This document shows positions 14,959 through 23,490 of a DNA stretch of 46,173 bases, piece by piece. A model generated the notes under the pieces. The model was not told the origin of the DNA. It saw only the letters and a program-made list of their open reading frames with translations, and made no database searches. This DNA comes from Bacillota bacterium. Its GTDB lineage: Bacteria; Bacillota; Sulfobacillia; JAJZYS01; JAJYTV01. The stretch covers positions 1-46,173 of the forward strand of contig JAJZQO010000014.1 of NCBI GenBank assembly GCA_021847575.1, written 5' to 3'. The position numbers and the translations under genes are program-made. Position 1 is the first letter of the stretch, and every line of letters begins with the position of its first letter.

Positions 14959-15867
14959 TCAGGCGGCATCTGGCGCCGCCCGAGGCCCAGGCAGGATCTC
15001 GAGGACCAGATAGGTGATCGCCGCGAAGAGCAGCGTCATCAGTGTGACGTGGAGCATGATGGCGCCGAGCGCGAGCGAGCTCGCGACGAGGTACCAGCCG
15101 GAAAAGGCCTGCAGGAGGATCAGCCCGAGAACCCACGCAGAGCCCCGGCGCAGGTCCCACCGCGCGGTGCGCGACCTGAACGCGAGATGCAGCCACAAGG
15201 CCCACAGCACCGCGATGGCGGCGGCGACGCGGTGGAGGTAGGGAATCCAGACCTGTCCGGCGAGGTGCGGCCAGAGCTGGCCGGAGCAGAGCGGCCAGCT
15301 CTGGCCGCACAGCATGCCTGTGCCGGTGTGCGAGACGTAGGCGCCGAGGTAGACGAGCAGGAAGACATAGGCGGCGAACGCGTAGACCAGCCGGCGCATG
15401 AGCGCCGGCACCGGGGCGCGGGCTGTGGCGCCACCTTGAGGGTTGGCCCCGGTCGCCTGGTGCAGGCGCAGATCGAGGCCGAACGTGCCGGCGAAGGCCA
15501 CAAGCGAGATGCCGAAGTGCGATGCCAGCACTGCCGGCGCGGTCGGGAAGAGGACCGCGGCCGCGCCGAGACCGGCCTGGATGAACGTGAACAGGAACAT
15601 CAGCACGGCGAGCACGCGCACCTCGACACGCCTGCCCCACCTGAGCCAGGCCCAGACGGCCAGCCAGACGACCAGGATGCCGACCAGCCCCGAGACGAAG
15701 CGGTGGCCGTACTCCACCACGCCGTGCAGGTCGAATGGCGGTGTGAACTGCCCTTCGCAAAGCGGCCAGTGGCGACCGCAGCCCTGGGCGGAACCTGTTT
15801 CGGTCACGAGAAAGCCGACGATGACGACGACGAACATCAGGATGTTCGTGACGCGCGCGAGCAGCAC
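14959..15867 (-). CDS. ctaA: Heme A synthase
   Basis: 302 residues from GTG 15867, eight membrane helices in two repeats. It oxidises heme O to heme A in the membrane. TGSAQGCGRHWPLCEG has Cys30 and Cys37, and VVEYGHR has Glu52 and His55; the spacing equals that of B. subtilis CtaA (C35, C42, E57, H60). A second Cys pair is in MLCGQSWPLCSG. GTG 15867 has no ribosome site, while GGAGGT lies 8 bases before an in-frame ACG at 15900, just after an in-frame TGA; translation from ACG would add 11 residues (HSPTPPPRSL region). It is the last gene of the caa3 operon. Confidence 0.95.
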   Translation of the reverse strand: MLLARVTNILMFVVVIVGFLVTETGSAQGCGRHWPLCEGQFTPPFDLHGVVEYGHRFVSGLVGILVVWLAVWAWLRWGRRVEVRVLAVLMFLFTFIQAGLGAAAVLFPTAPAVLASHFGISLVAFAGTFGLDLRLHQATGANPQGGATARAPVPALMRRLVYAFAAYVFLLVYLGAYVSHTGTGMLCGQSWPLCSGQLWPHLAGQVWIPYLHRVAAAIAVLWALWLHLAFRSRTARWDLRRGSAWVLGLILLQAFSGWYLVASSLALGAIMLHVTLMTLLFAAITYLVLEILPGPRAAPDAA

Positions 15868-15921
15868 GAGGCTTCGCGGTGGCGGCGTGGGACTGTGCGT
15901 GGCTCAGGACCTCCAGTGGCC

Positions 15922-16374
15922 CTAGTGGCCGATGATCGCGCGGAACATGTTGGTGGTGGCGCCGGACGGGAACAGGATATACAGCATGAGAAAGACGCCC
16001 AGGCCCATGGCGGCCGCGATGAACCACGAGGCGGCGGTCCAGGGCGCGATGCGCCGGTGCTGGGGGAAACGGCCCCTGAGAGCGTAGCGCAGCGTCACGA
16101 TGCCGAGCGCGGCCGCAAGCGTGGCGAGAACGGTGTGGATCTGCAGGAACACGAGGTAGGGCAAGGCCCACGCCTGCGGACCGCCGTAGTTCGTGTCCCC
16201 GACGAGCAGCGACTTCAGCATGTAGCTGACAAAGAAGGCCACGGCGAGTGCGCTCGCCGTGAGCATGTAACGCCTGTGCACGTCAGGCCTGCCGCGGCGG
16301 ATGGCCCGCCAGCCGAGGGCGACCGAGAGGGCCGAGAGCAGCATGAACGACTCGTTGAGATAGGCGAGAACCAC
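15922..16374 (-). CDS. ctaM: DUF420 membrane protein (CtaM/YozB-like)
   Basis: 150 residues with four or five membrane helices. NESFMLLSALSVALGW, RPDVHRRYMLTASALAVAFF and FLQIHTVLATLAAALGIVTLRYALRGRFPQHRRIAPWT hold the His residues conserved in DUF420. In Staphylococcus and Bacillus the member CtaM (YozB) is needed for maturation of heme-A oxidases, which fits its place between ctaB and ctaA. GTG 16374 is preceded by GGAGGCAAGACC. The naming rests on family pattern and context. Confidence 0.85.
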   Translation of the reverse strand: MVLAYLNESFMLLSALSVALGWRAIRRGRPDVHRRYMLTASALAVAFFVSYMLKSLLVGDTNYGGPQAWALPYLVFLQIHTVLATLAAALGIVTLRYALRGRFPQHRRIAPWTAASWFIAAAMGLGVFLMLYILFPSGATTNMFRAIIGH

Positions 16375-16414
16375 GGTCTTGCCTCCGATTGCGCCGTATC
16401 GCCTTGAGACTGCC

Positions 16415-17332
16415 TCAGATGGCGTGGACGTTCAAGACCATCGCCGCGAAGAGCAGCGTCAGGTAGACGAGCGAATAGCCGAAGGTGGCCTTCGCCCAGC
16501 GCACCTGCGGTAACCGCTCGCGCAACAGGCCGATGCACATGGCGACGAAGCCGAGACCGAGCAGCGAGGCCGCGATGAGGTAGAGGCTGCCGACGACACC
16601 GGTCAGGTAGAGGTCGAGCGTCGCGAAGAGGAGCATCAGGGTGTACATCAGCGACTGCACCTTCGTCACGCGTTCTCCCCGCGCCACCGGCATCATCGGG
16701 ACCTGCGCCCGGCGGTAGTCCTCCTGGCGGAAAAGCGCCAGGGACCAGAAGTGGGCAGGTGTCCACAGGAAGATGATCAGGAACATCCAGACGGCCGCGA
16801 GCGACAGGTGTCCGGTGACGGCGGCCCAGCCGATCAGCGGCGGGAACGCGCCGGCGCCGCCGCCGATCACGATGTTCTGCGGCGTGCTGCGCTTGAGCCA
16901 CATCGTGTAGATGCCGACGTAGTAGACGAATCCCGCCAGGGACAGAAGAGCGGTCAGGAGGTTCAGGTTCAGCAACAGGCCGAACGAGACCGCCTCGAGT
17001 GCTACGCCGAGCGCCAAGGAGCGCAGCGCGGGAATCCGGCCGGACGGCACGGGCCTGTCGGCGGTGCGGGCCATCAAACCGTCGATGTCGCGGTCGTACC
17101 ACATGTTGACGGCGTGGGCGCCGCCCGCCGAGAGGGCGAGCCCGATCGTGCCGACGAACGATGGCCAGAACGCTGGCAGCCCGTGCGAGGCCACGACCAT
17201 GGCGCAGTACGACGTGATGATGAGCAGCAGGACGATGCGTGGCTTGAGCAGTTGGATGTAGTCGCCGAACGTGGCGACGCCTGCGCTGCTGCGTGCCGCT
17301 TCGATGCCGAGAGGATTCGCCAAGGAGGCCAT
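16415..17332 (-). CDS. ctaB: Protoheme IX farnesyltransferase (heme O synthase)
   Basis: 305 residues, UbiA superfamily with about nine helices. It transfers farnesyl from farnesyl diphosphate to heme B. The Asp-rich motif NMWYDRDIDGLMART lies near residues 76-90, and RPVPSGRI follows as in all CtaB proteins. Other typical segments are LKPRIVLLLIITS and NIVIGGGAGAFPPLIGWAAVTG. ATG 17332 lacks a proper ribosome site (GGGAG touches it); TTG 17323 has GGGAG 9 bases upstream and may be the true start. It lies in the cta operon after ctaF. Confidence 0.95.
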   Translation of the reverse strand: MASLANPLGIEAARSSAGVATFGDYIQLLKPRIVLLLIITSYCAMVVASHGLPAFWPSFVGTIGLALSAGGAHAVNMWYDRDIDGLMARTADRPVPSGRIPALRSLALGVALEAVSFGLLLNLNLLTALLSLAGFVYYVGIYTMWLKRSTPQNIVIGGGAGAFPPLIGWAAVTGHLSLAAVWMFLIIFLWTPAHFWSLALFRQEDYRRAQVPMMPVARGERVTKVQSLMYTLMLLFATLDLYLTGVVGSLYLIAASLLGLGFVAMCIGLLRERLPQVRWAKATFGYSLVYLTLLFAAMVLNVHAI

Positions 17333-17364
17333 CTCCCGAGGAACCGATTGGAGCGCGCGGGGTT

Positions 17365-17673
17365 CTATGCCCAGCTTTGGATCAGGATCATGAGGCAGGT
17401 CCCGATCAGGGCGGCGAACATCAGGCCGCCCGCGAAGAAGTAGCTGTACAGGTGGCGGCTGCCGCGCAGGTGCATGAACAGGAACGCCTGCATCAGCACC
17501 TGCACGATGGCGAGGACGATCAGAACGGGCATGACCACGGCGGGCGCGAGGCCGATCTCGACCAGGAACACGGCGGCCAGCGTCAGGACGAGGCTCAGGA
17601 CGCCGATCGTGATGTAGAGAGCCTTCTGCGAGCGGTCAGCCTTGGTCGGCAGCAGGGACGACTCCTGGCTCAA
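17365..17673 (-). CDS. ctaF: Cytochrome c oxidase subunit IV
   Basis: 102 residues with three membrane helices: ALYITIGVLSLVLTLAAVFLV, VVMPVLIVLAIVQVLMQAFLFMHL and YFFAGGLMFAALIGTCLMILI. QAFLFMHLRG is the usual signature of the prokaryotic COX4 family. A much longer reading exists, but it runs through ctaE; TTG 17673, two bases after the ctaE stop, has AGGTGGG upstream and gives a normal length. This small subunit supports assembly of the caa3 complex. Confidence 0.88.
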   Translation of the reverse strand: MSQESSLLPTKADRSQKALYITIGVLSLVLTLAAVFLVEIGLAPAVVMPVLIVLAIVQVLMQAFLFMHLRGSRHLYSYFFAGGLMFAALIGTCLMILIQSWA

Positions 17674-17675
17674 CG

Positions 17676-18299
17676 CTAGCCCACCTTTCCTGCGAGATAG
17701 ACGAGAGTGAAGATGACAACCCAGACGACATCGACAAAGTGCCAGTAGAGGCTCATGACGAAGACCTTCGTCGTCCGGTCTTCGTTGATGCCGTGCTTCA
17801 TCGACTGGAAGAGGAGCAGCAGGATCCAGAACACGCCGAACGCTACGTGCAGGCCGTGAAACCCTGTCAGGGTGAAGAACGCGGAGCCGAAGGCGCTCGT
17901 CTGCAGCGTCAGGCCGCCGTGGTAGAACGTGTAGAACTCGTAGCCCTGGAACTCGAGGAAGAACAGGCCGAGGAGCGCCGTCAACCATAGCCAGAGCTGC
18001 ATGCCGCGCACGTCGCGCCGCTGCATCGCCGCGACGCCCAGGACCACCGTGAGGCTGCTCGTGAGCAGGATCAGCGTGGCCACCGTGGTGAGCGGCAGGT
18101 CGAAGATCTGGGCCCCTGTCGGCCCGTGCGCGACACCCAGGTGCAGACCGAGATAACTGCCGATCAAGGAGGCGAAGAAGGCGCACTCGCCAGCGAGGAA
18201 GATCCAGATGCCGAGGATGCGATGGTCCTTGGGCAGCCCGAGTTCCTGGGACGTCTCGTGGGCGATCGCGATGCGCGTGGTCTCGCTGTGGGCGCTCAC
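17676..18299 (-). CDS. ctaE: Cytochrome c oxidase subunit III
   Basis: 207 residues with five membrane helices, the usual bacterial caa3 form. Typical elements are LGIWIFLAGECAFFASLIGSYL at the start, FGSAFFTLTGFHGLHVAFGV and SLYWHFVDVVWVVIF near the end, the last being the signature of subunit III. GTG 18299 overlaps the ctaD stop by 4 bases (GTGA). It acts in the membrane next to subunit I and stabilises oxygen reduction. Confidence 0.95.
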   Translation of the reverse strand: MSAHSETTRIAIAHETSQELGLPKDHRILGIWIFLAGECAFFASLIGSYLGLHLGVAHGPTGAQIFDLPLTTVATLILLTSSLTVVLGVAAMQRRDVRGMQLWLWLTALLGLFFLEFQGYEFYTFYHGGLTLQTSAFGSAFFTLTGFHGLHVAFGVFWILLLLFQSMKHGINEDRTTKVFVMSLYWHFVDVVWVVIFTLVYLAGKVG

Positions 18300-20158
18300 T
18301 CGGCCGCACCTCCCGCCGGGACATCGGGGTGCACGTGGTAGCCGTGATCCTCATGCACGAGCTGCAGCCCGATCTGCCAGAAGGCGGCCAGCAGCGCGAT
18401 CAGCGCGAGCCAGTCGACATGCAGCAGGGCTCCGTAGCCGGCGATGACGATGGTCAGGGCGAGGAAGAACGGCGAGAGCGACGGCGACGGCATGTGGATC
18501 GGTCCGAGGGGCTCCGCCTTCGGCAGTTCCTTGCCCTGTCGCTTGGCGACCCAGTAGGCGTCGCGGTCCTCGATCAGGGGCACCTGCGCGAAGTTGTACT
18601 CCGGCGTCGGCGACGGTATGGACCACTCGAGCGATCGGCCGTCCCACGGATCCTGCTCGAGATCCGGCTTGCGCAGGAACGTCGAGATGAGGTTGTAGAG
18701 CAGGACGAGCATGCCTGCCAGCAGGATGAACGCCCCGATCGTGGCGATCTGGTTCGGCGTCGTCCAGCCGTAACCTGGCGCGTACGTCGAGATGCGGCGC
18801 GGCATGCCCTCGAGCCCGAGGATGTGCATCGGGAAGAACGTCACGTTGAAGCCGACGAAGACAAGCCAGAAGTTCCAGCGGCCGAGCCGCTCGCTCAGGA
18901 GCCGTCCCCAGATCCGCGGGAACCAGAAGTACAGTCCGGCCAGGGCCGCCATCAGGGTGCCGCCGAACAGCACATAGTGGAAGTGCGCCACGACGAAGTA
19001 GCTGTCGTTGTACTGCAGGTCGGCGGGAGCCATTGCGAGCATCACGCCGCTGATGCCGCCGATCACGAAGAGCGGGATGAACGACAGGGCGTAGAGGTTC
19101 GCGGTGGTGAAGCGGATCTGGCCGCCCCAGAGCGTCGCGAGCCAGTTGAAGATCTTTATGCCCGTAGGCACGGCGATCAGCATGGAGGTGATGGCGAAGA
19201 TCGTGTTGACGATGGGGCCGAGTCCGTCCGCGAACATGTGGTGCGTCCAGACCATGAACGACAGGAACGCGATCACCGAGAGCGCCAGGGCCATCGACTC
19301 GTAGCCGAAGAGCGGCTTGCGGCTGAACGTCGGGATGATCTCGGAGATGATGCCGAACGCCGGCAGGATCACGATGTACACCTCGGGGTGGCCGAAGATC
19401 CAGAAGAGGTTCTGCCAGAGGAGCGCGTTTCCGCCGAGCGGGATGTTGAAGAAGTTTGCGTGGAACAGCCGGTCCATCATCTGCAGGATGAGGTTGACGG
19501 TGATCGGCGGGAACGCGAACAGGATCAGCAGCATCGTGATCAGCGCGGACCAGGTGAACATCGGCATGCGCAGAAGGCGCATGCCTGGGGCCCGCATGTT
19601 GAGGATGGTCACGAGGAAGTTGATCGCGGTCATGAGCGTGCCGATGCCGGTGATCTGCAGACCGATGTCGTAGAAGTCGACGCCGGCGCCAGGGCTGAAG
19701 TGGCCGCCGGAGAGCGGCACGTAGTTGAACCAGCCGGCGTCAGGGGCGCCGCCCATGAACCAGCTCGTGTACATGAACAGCCCGCCCAGGACGAAGAGCC
19801 AGAGGGAGAGCGAGTTCATGCGTGGGAACGCGACGTCGCGCGCGCCGATCTGCAGCGGCACGATCGCGTTGATATAACCGATGAGGATCGGCATCGCCAC
19901 AAGGAAGATCATCGTCACGCCATGCATCGTGAAGAGCTGGTTGAACGTTTCGGCGGAGACCACATGGTTGTTCGGCTGCCAGAGCTGGATGCGCACGAGG
20001 AGCGCCTCCGCGCCGCCGAAGGCCATGAAGAACAGCGCCGCGTAGATGTACATGATACCGATCTTCTTGTGGTCGACACTCGCGATCCACGCCCAGATGC
20101 CGCGGTAGCTGGGCGCCTGTCGATGCGCGAGAGTCACGCGCTCGGTGATCGCCGCCAT
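18296..20158 (-). CDS. ctaD: Cytochrome c oxidase subunit I (caa3 type)
   Basis: 620 residues, the catalytic subunit that reduces O2 at the heme a3-CuB centre and pumps protons. Ligand residues are visible: MHGVTMIF (heme a), FGHPEVYIV with the CuB His and its cross-linked Tyr, WTHHMF (CuB) and VAHFHYVLFGG (heme a3 and heme a). The Glu in GHPEVY marks an A1-type oxidase with a D-channel, unlike the YSHPxV form of A2. GIKIFNW carries the K-channel Lys. ATG 20158 follows GGAGGTACGGACC. A C-terminal extension with two further helices is present, as usual for caa3 enzymes. Confidence 0.97.
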   Translation of the reverse strand: MAAITERVTLAHRQAPSYRGIWAWIASVDHKKIGIMYIYAALFFMAFGGAEALLVRIQLWQPNNHVVSAETFNQLFTMHGVTMIFLVAMPILIGYINAIVPLQIGARDVAFPRMNSLSLWLFVLGGLFMYTSWFMGGAPDAGWFNYVPLSGGHFSPGAGVDFYDIGLQITGIGTLMTAINFLVTILNMRAPGMRLLRMPMFTWSALITMLLILFAFPPITVNLILQMMDRLFHANFFNIPLGGNALLWQNLFWIFGHPEVYIVILPAFGIISEIIPTFSRKPLFGYESMALALSVIAFLSFMVWTHHMFADGLGPIVNTIFAITSMLIAVPTGIKIFNWLATLWGGQIRFTTANLYALSFIPLFVIGGISGVMLAMAPADLQYNDSYFVVAHFHYVLFGGTLMAALAGLYFWFPRIWGRLLSERLGRWNFWLVFVGFNVTFFPMHILGLEGMPRRISTYAPGYGWTTPNQIATIGAFILLAGMLVLLYNLISTFLRKPDLEQDPWDGRSLEWSIPSPTPEYNFAQVPLIEDRDAYWVAKRQGKELPKAEPLGPIHMPSPSLSPFFLALTIVIAGYGALLHVDWLALIALLAAFWQIGLQLVHEDHGYHVHPDVPAGGAAE

Positions 20159-20182
20159 GGTCCGTACCTCCTGTTGCGCGGT

Positions 20183-21202
20183 CTACTTCAGGGCCTGCAG
20201 GAAGGCGACGAGGGATTGGATCTGGCCCTGCGAAAGGCCGAGGTCCGGCATCCTGGCGCCCGGCTTGACGGCCGGCGGGTTGCGCAGCCAGGCTGCTAGG
20301 CCCTCCGCCGTGTTCGGCAGCGTGCCGGCGGCGATGGTCGGGCGTTCGGCAAGCGCCGTGAGGTTCGGTCCCACCGTGCCATGGAACGGTGTGCCCTGGA
20401 TGGTGTGGCAGGTGGCGCAGTTTTGCTTGAACAGGGCGAGTCCGGCCTTCTCCGCGGGGGTCGTCGCCGAGACGGTGTCATGCCGCATGTGCCTCAGCCA
20501 CTTCTGGAAGTCGGCCGGCGACTGGGCGAGCACCGTGAACTTCATGTAGGCGTGACCCGCGCCGCAGAGCTGTGCGCACTGGCCGTAGTAGAGACCAGGC
20601 CTGGAGGCCTCGAGCCAGAGGTTGTTTGTCCGGCCGGGGATCAGGTCGGTCTTGCCGCCGAGTTCCGGGACCCAGAAGGAATGGATGACGTCGGCCGACT
20701 GCAGGCTGAAGTTGACCTTCTCACCAACGGGGATGTGCAGCTGGTTGGCCGTCACGACGCCCGTGCCGGGGTAGCGGAATTCCCACCAGTACTGGTGGCC
20801 GATGACCTGTACCTGGACGGTGCCCTTGCCGGTCTGCGGCGTGCCGAGCGCGAACGCGTAGTGCACGGTCGTGATCGAGAGCACGACGATGATGATGATC
20901 GGCACGATCGTCCACGCGATCTCAAGGGCCGTGCTGCCGTGCACCTGCTTGGGCAGGGCCTGGTCCGTCTTGCGGGCGCGGAAGCGGATCAGCGAGTATA
21001 CAAAGACACCGAGAACCACGAGGAAGATGACGGTCATGATCGCGAGACTCTCGTAAAGCATGCTCAGCTGCGCTTGCGCGACGGGGCCGGCTGGCGAGAG
21101 CGTCGACTGCTTGCCGAGCCCGCATCCGCCGAGCAGGATCGCCGCTAGGGTCACGACCAGAGGCAGCGACACCTTGAAGTCGGGCCTGCGATGCCATCTC
21201 AA
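20183..21202 (-). CDS. ctaC: Cytochrome c oxidase subunit II with fused cytochrome c
   Basis: 339 residues. A lipoprotein-type signal ends in LLGGC (Cys 27), two helices follow, then the CuA domain with the ligands in YYGQCAQLCGAGHAYM and VIHSFWVPELGGK. The C-terminal domain has a heme c site CATCH (near residue 262) with a likely axial Met in GARMPDLG, so the subunit takes electrons from a cytochrome c and passes them to subunit I. TTG 21202 has GGAG four bases upstream (GGAGATCTTTG); the longer reading adds residues without homology. It is the first gene of the operon. Confidence 0.95.
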   Translation of the reverse strand: MRWHRRPDFKVSLPLVVTLAAILLGGCGLGKQSTLSPAGPVAQAQLSMLYESLAIMTVIFLVVLGVFVYSLIRFRARKTDQALPKQVHGSTALEIAWTIVPIIIIVVLSITTVHYAFALGTPQTGKGTVQVQVIGHQYWWEFRYPGTGVVTANQLHIPVGEKVNFSLQSADVIHSFWVPELGGKTDLIPGRTNNLWLEASRPGLYYGQCAQLCGAGHAYMKFTVLAQSPADFQKWLRHMRHDTVSATTPAEKAGLALFKQNCATCHTIQGTPFHGTVGPNLTALAERPTIAAGTLPNTAEGLAAWLRNPPAVKPGARMPDLGLSQGQIQSLVAFLQALK

Positions 21203-21311
21203 AGATCTCCGCCCTCCGATCTTGCCGGCCAGGGCCTCTGGCCCCTGTCTCTGGGCTGACAAGGGGTCTGCCAACGAGCGCAGGGCCAGGTGGCCCAATC
21301 ACGTTTCCGAC

Positions 21312-21340
21312 AGGATACCGAATAAGTGTCCAAATGCCAA
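21312..21340 (-). promoter_or_regulatory. Promoter of the cta operon
   Basis: Read on the minus strand: -35 TTGGCA (21340-21335), 17-base spacer, -10 TATCCT (21317-21312). The predicted start near 21305 leaves a leader of about 100 bases before ctaC. One copy of the GGCATTTGGACAC motif overlaps the -35 and spacer. Confidence 0.6.
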
Positions 21341-21393
21341 GTGAAAACGTCACCAGGACAGGCCATATGGACACACGCGTCGGCCATGTGGAC
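21326..21393. repeat. Three copies of a GGCCATATGGACAC-like motif
   Basis: Two direct copies on the plus strand, GGCCATATGGAC (21361-21372) and GGCCATGTGGAC (21382-21393), are spaced exactly 21 bases apart, two helical turns. A third copy lies inverted at 21338-21326 (GGCATTTGGACAC on the minus strand), inside the cta promoter. The GTGTCCA and TGGACAC ends of the inverted copy and the first direct copy form an inverted repeat. They look like binding sites of one regulator. Confidence 0.55.
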
Positions 21394-21468
21394 CTAACGC
21401 GAAAATGTCGTTGCAGGATGCGGCGAGCCAAGGCGGAAACTGTCCTGCAGAGCCGTTGGGAGGCGATC

Positions 21469-22284
21469 TTGATCGAACTTGGCTGGCCGCGGCATCCGCT
21501 GCTTCTCGCGCCGCCCGACGAACTGGGCCTCGTGCGGGATCGGGAGGTCGAATTGCCTGAGCCTGACAGCCCGTGGCACGGACCGTTTCTCGAGCAGTGC
21601 AAACAATTGTTTGAAGATTTGCGGGTTCGTCCGTTGCGCGACGCAACAAGCCTCGCCCGCAGGCTGCGCGAGAGCGTGGGCGGCCTGGACGGCGCCAAGG
21701 TGCTCGGTGTCTACGGGGGCGCCGGCAGCGGGCGGAGCACGGTCGTCCTTGCCCTCGCGCTGGCGCTCCAGGGCTTGGGACGATCCGTGGCCATTCTCGA
21801 CGCGGATCTGGCTGCGCCGACTCTCAAGCCTACGCTCGGCCTGTCCGCCCCGCCGCTCCTGGTTGGGAGCCTTGTGCTCACGCTGCCGTGGCAGGGCATC
21901 AGGTTCCAGTCGCTCGCCACCTTCTGGCCCGCGGAGGGACCGCTGCCCTGGCAGGGGCAGGGGCTCGACACGGTGCTGAGACGCTTTCGCGACGACGTGG
22001 TCTGGGGACGGCCCGACGTCCTGCTCCTGGATCTGCCTCCGCTTGGTGACCCGCGTCTCGAGCAGGTTATGGCCGCATTCGCAGCCGTGCCGATCGCTGT
22101 GCGGGGCCCGCTCGGCAGTGCAGCGCAAGCGCCTGTGCCCTTGGCCGTGATCGGTCAGGCGGGCGGGGCTGGCGACGTTCAGCTGCCGTACGCGCCGCCC
22201 GGCGAGCGGCTTGTGGTCTTCGCCAACCTCTTGAGGCCCTTTGCCGAGGCCTCCCTCTGGAACGGGTCCGGCAGGAGCCACTGA
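21469..22284 (+). CDS. MinD/Mrp-like P-loop protein with altered Walker A
   Basis: 271 residues from TTG 21469, which has GGGAGG 5 bases upstream; longer readings from 21334 have no ribosome site. The core follows the MinD/Mrp layout: GVYGGAGSGRSTV (P-loop), LDADLAAPTLKPTLGL (switch region) and LLLDLPPLGDPRL (Walker B, like the DLPPGTGD of Mrp). Both Lys of the deviant Walker A (KGGxGK) are missing: the first is Tyr, the second Arg. ATP hydrolysis is thus doubtful. It is divergent from the cta operon, and its last 106 bases overlap iadA on the other strand. The role is unknown; metal-cluster delivery or membrane placement would be the family's usual jobs. Confidence 0.75.
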   Translation: MIELGWPRHPLLLAPPDELGLVRDREVELPEPDSPWHGPFLEQCKQLFEDLRVRPLRDATSLARRLRESVGGLDGAKVLGVYGGAGSGRSTVVLALALALQGLGRSVAILDADLAAPTLKPTLGLSAPPLLVGSLVLTLPWQGIRFQSLATFWPAEGPLPWQGQGLDTVLRRFRDDVVWGRPDVLLLDLPPLGDPRLEQVMAAFAAVPIAVRGPLGSAAQAPVPLAVIGQAGGAGDVQLPYAPPGERLVVFANLLRPFAEASLWNGSGRSH

Positions 22285-23423
22285 CCATCCCGGGCACATA
22301 GGCGTCCTCGCGCAAAGACCTCGTGCACCTCGAGCCGGTCGTCGAGCACGACAAGGTCGGCGGCATTGCCGACGGCGATGCGACCGCGCCTCGGCAGGCC
22401 GAGGGCCGCTGCCGGATGCGACGTGACCGCCGCGAGCGCGGCCTGGAGGGGCGCGCCGAATTTCAGCACGGCCTGGCGCAGAGCCCAGTGCAGCCGTGCG
22501 GCTTGGCCGATGCCCAGTCCGACCAGCCTGCCCTGGTCGTCGAAGACGGGGGAGGAGCCCTGGCCGTCCGAACTCATGGTGACGCGCTCGGGGTGGCCGC
22601 GGTGCAGGAGTTCGGCCAGGGCCTCGCCGGGGTCGACGGGCTTTCGGTCGCCAGGGGCGGGGAAGATGCCGGCGGTGACGTCGGCGTACGCGCCGAGCCG
22701 CGTCAGGTCCGCAGCCTCCGCGAACAGGTCCGGGTTGCGGTTCAGATGGGTCGCCGAGAAGAGGTCCTCAGGCAAGGCGCTGCGATGCAAAGCGCGGCGC
22801 ACGGCTTCGAGGCGCCTTTGGCCGTCGCCCACGTGGATGTGCAGAATGCCCTTCTTGCCGGCGAGGAGCGCTCCGACGCGCACCTCGGCACCGATGGCGA
22901 TCAGATCGTGGCCGGAGGGGTGACTGCCGCGGTCGTCGGCGATGGCGATCTCGCCTGCCCCCAGCACATCGGGCAGGTAGACGAGATCGGAGCGGACGCT
23001 GCCCGTAAGCGTGCGCGTCGGCAACTGGTAGGCTCCTGTCAGGATCTCGGCCGTCAGTCCGAGCGCCGTGAGGCGGCGCGCCTCGGCGAGCAGTTCCGCG
23101 ACCGAGCGTGTGACGCCGTCCGTACCGAGCAGGCCGACCACACCCGTCGTGCCGTGCGGGCCTAGAGCGTGCGCCTCGATGGGCGGGGTGCGGTGCTGGT
23201 AGCCGCCCTCCCCGCCGCCGCCGGCGATGTGCACGTGCATGTCGATGAAGCCGGGCACCAGCATACGCCCATGCAGGTCGTGCACCCTGAGATCGGGCAG
23301 GATGCCCTGCTCCGGTTCGATGGACGGCGCAAGGCGCGCGATGACGCCCCCGGCGATCAGCACGTCCTGCCTGCCGAGCGGCTCGGGCCCGAAGCACTCG
23401 GCGCCGCGCAGCAGCGCGAACAT
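22179..23423 (-). CDS. iadA: Isoaspartyl dipeptidase (beta-aspartyl-peptidase)
   Basis: 414 residues, amidohydrolase fold. It hydrolyses isoaspartyl dipeptides left from damaged proteins. DMHVHIAGGGGEGGY holds the first two metal His, then GTTGVVGLLGTDG, ILHIHVGDG, ATHLNRNPDL and TMSSDGQGS with the catalytic Asp region. At the place of the carboxylated Lys162 of E. coli IadA (GVKCAISDHR) this protein has Glu (AGEIAIADDR), as I recall for many Gram-positive members. ATG 23423 has GGGAG 8 bases upstream and is preferred over GTG 23432. The C-terminus runs about 25 residues past the E. coli end, into the MinD-like gene on the opposite strand. Confidence 0.92.
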   Translation of the reverse strand: MFALLRGAECFGPEPLGRQDVLIAGGVIARLAPSIEPEQGILPDLRVHDLHGRMLVPGFIDMHVHIAGGGGEGGYQHRTPPIEAHALGPHGTTGVVGLLGTDGVTRSVAELLAEARRLTALGLTAEILTGAYQLPTRTLTGSVRSDLVYLPDVLGAGEIAIADDRGSHPSGHDLIAIGAEVRVGALLAGKKGILHIHVGDGQRRLEAVRRALHRSALPEDLFSATHLNRNPDLFAEAADLTRLGAYADVTAGIFPAPGDRKPVDPGEALAELLHRGHPERVTMSSDGQGSSPVFDDQGRLVGLGIGQAARLHWALRQAVLKFGAPLQAALAAVTSHPAAALGLPRRGRIAVGNAADLVVLDDRLEVHEVFARGRLCARDGQWLLPDPFQREASAKGLKRLAKTTSRSPGGAYGS

Positions 23424-23490
23424 GGCCACCACTCCCGTACTCGAGTTTGCCCGTGCGGGGATAGGACGAGCCCTTCGCCGGCCGGCAAGG

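Noticed and set aside
18329-20299. Plus-strand open frame of 656 codons over ctaD
   Set aside because: Antisense shadow of a clear ctaD gene; no hydrophobic helices or domain.
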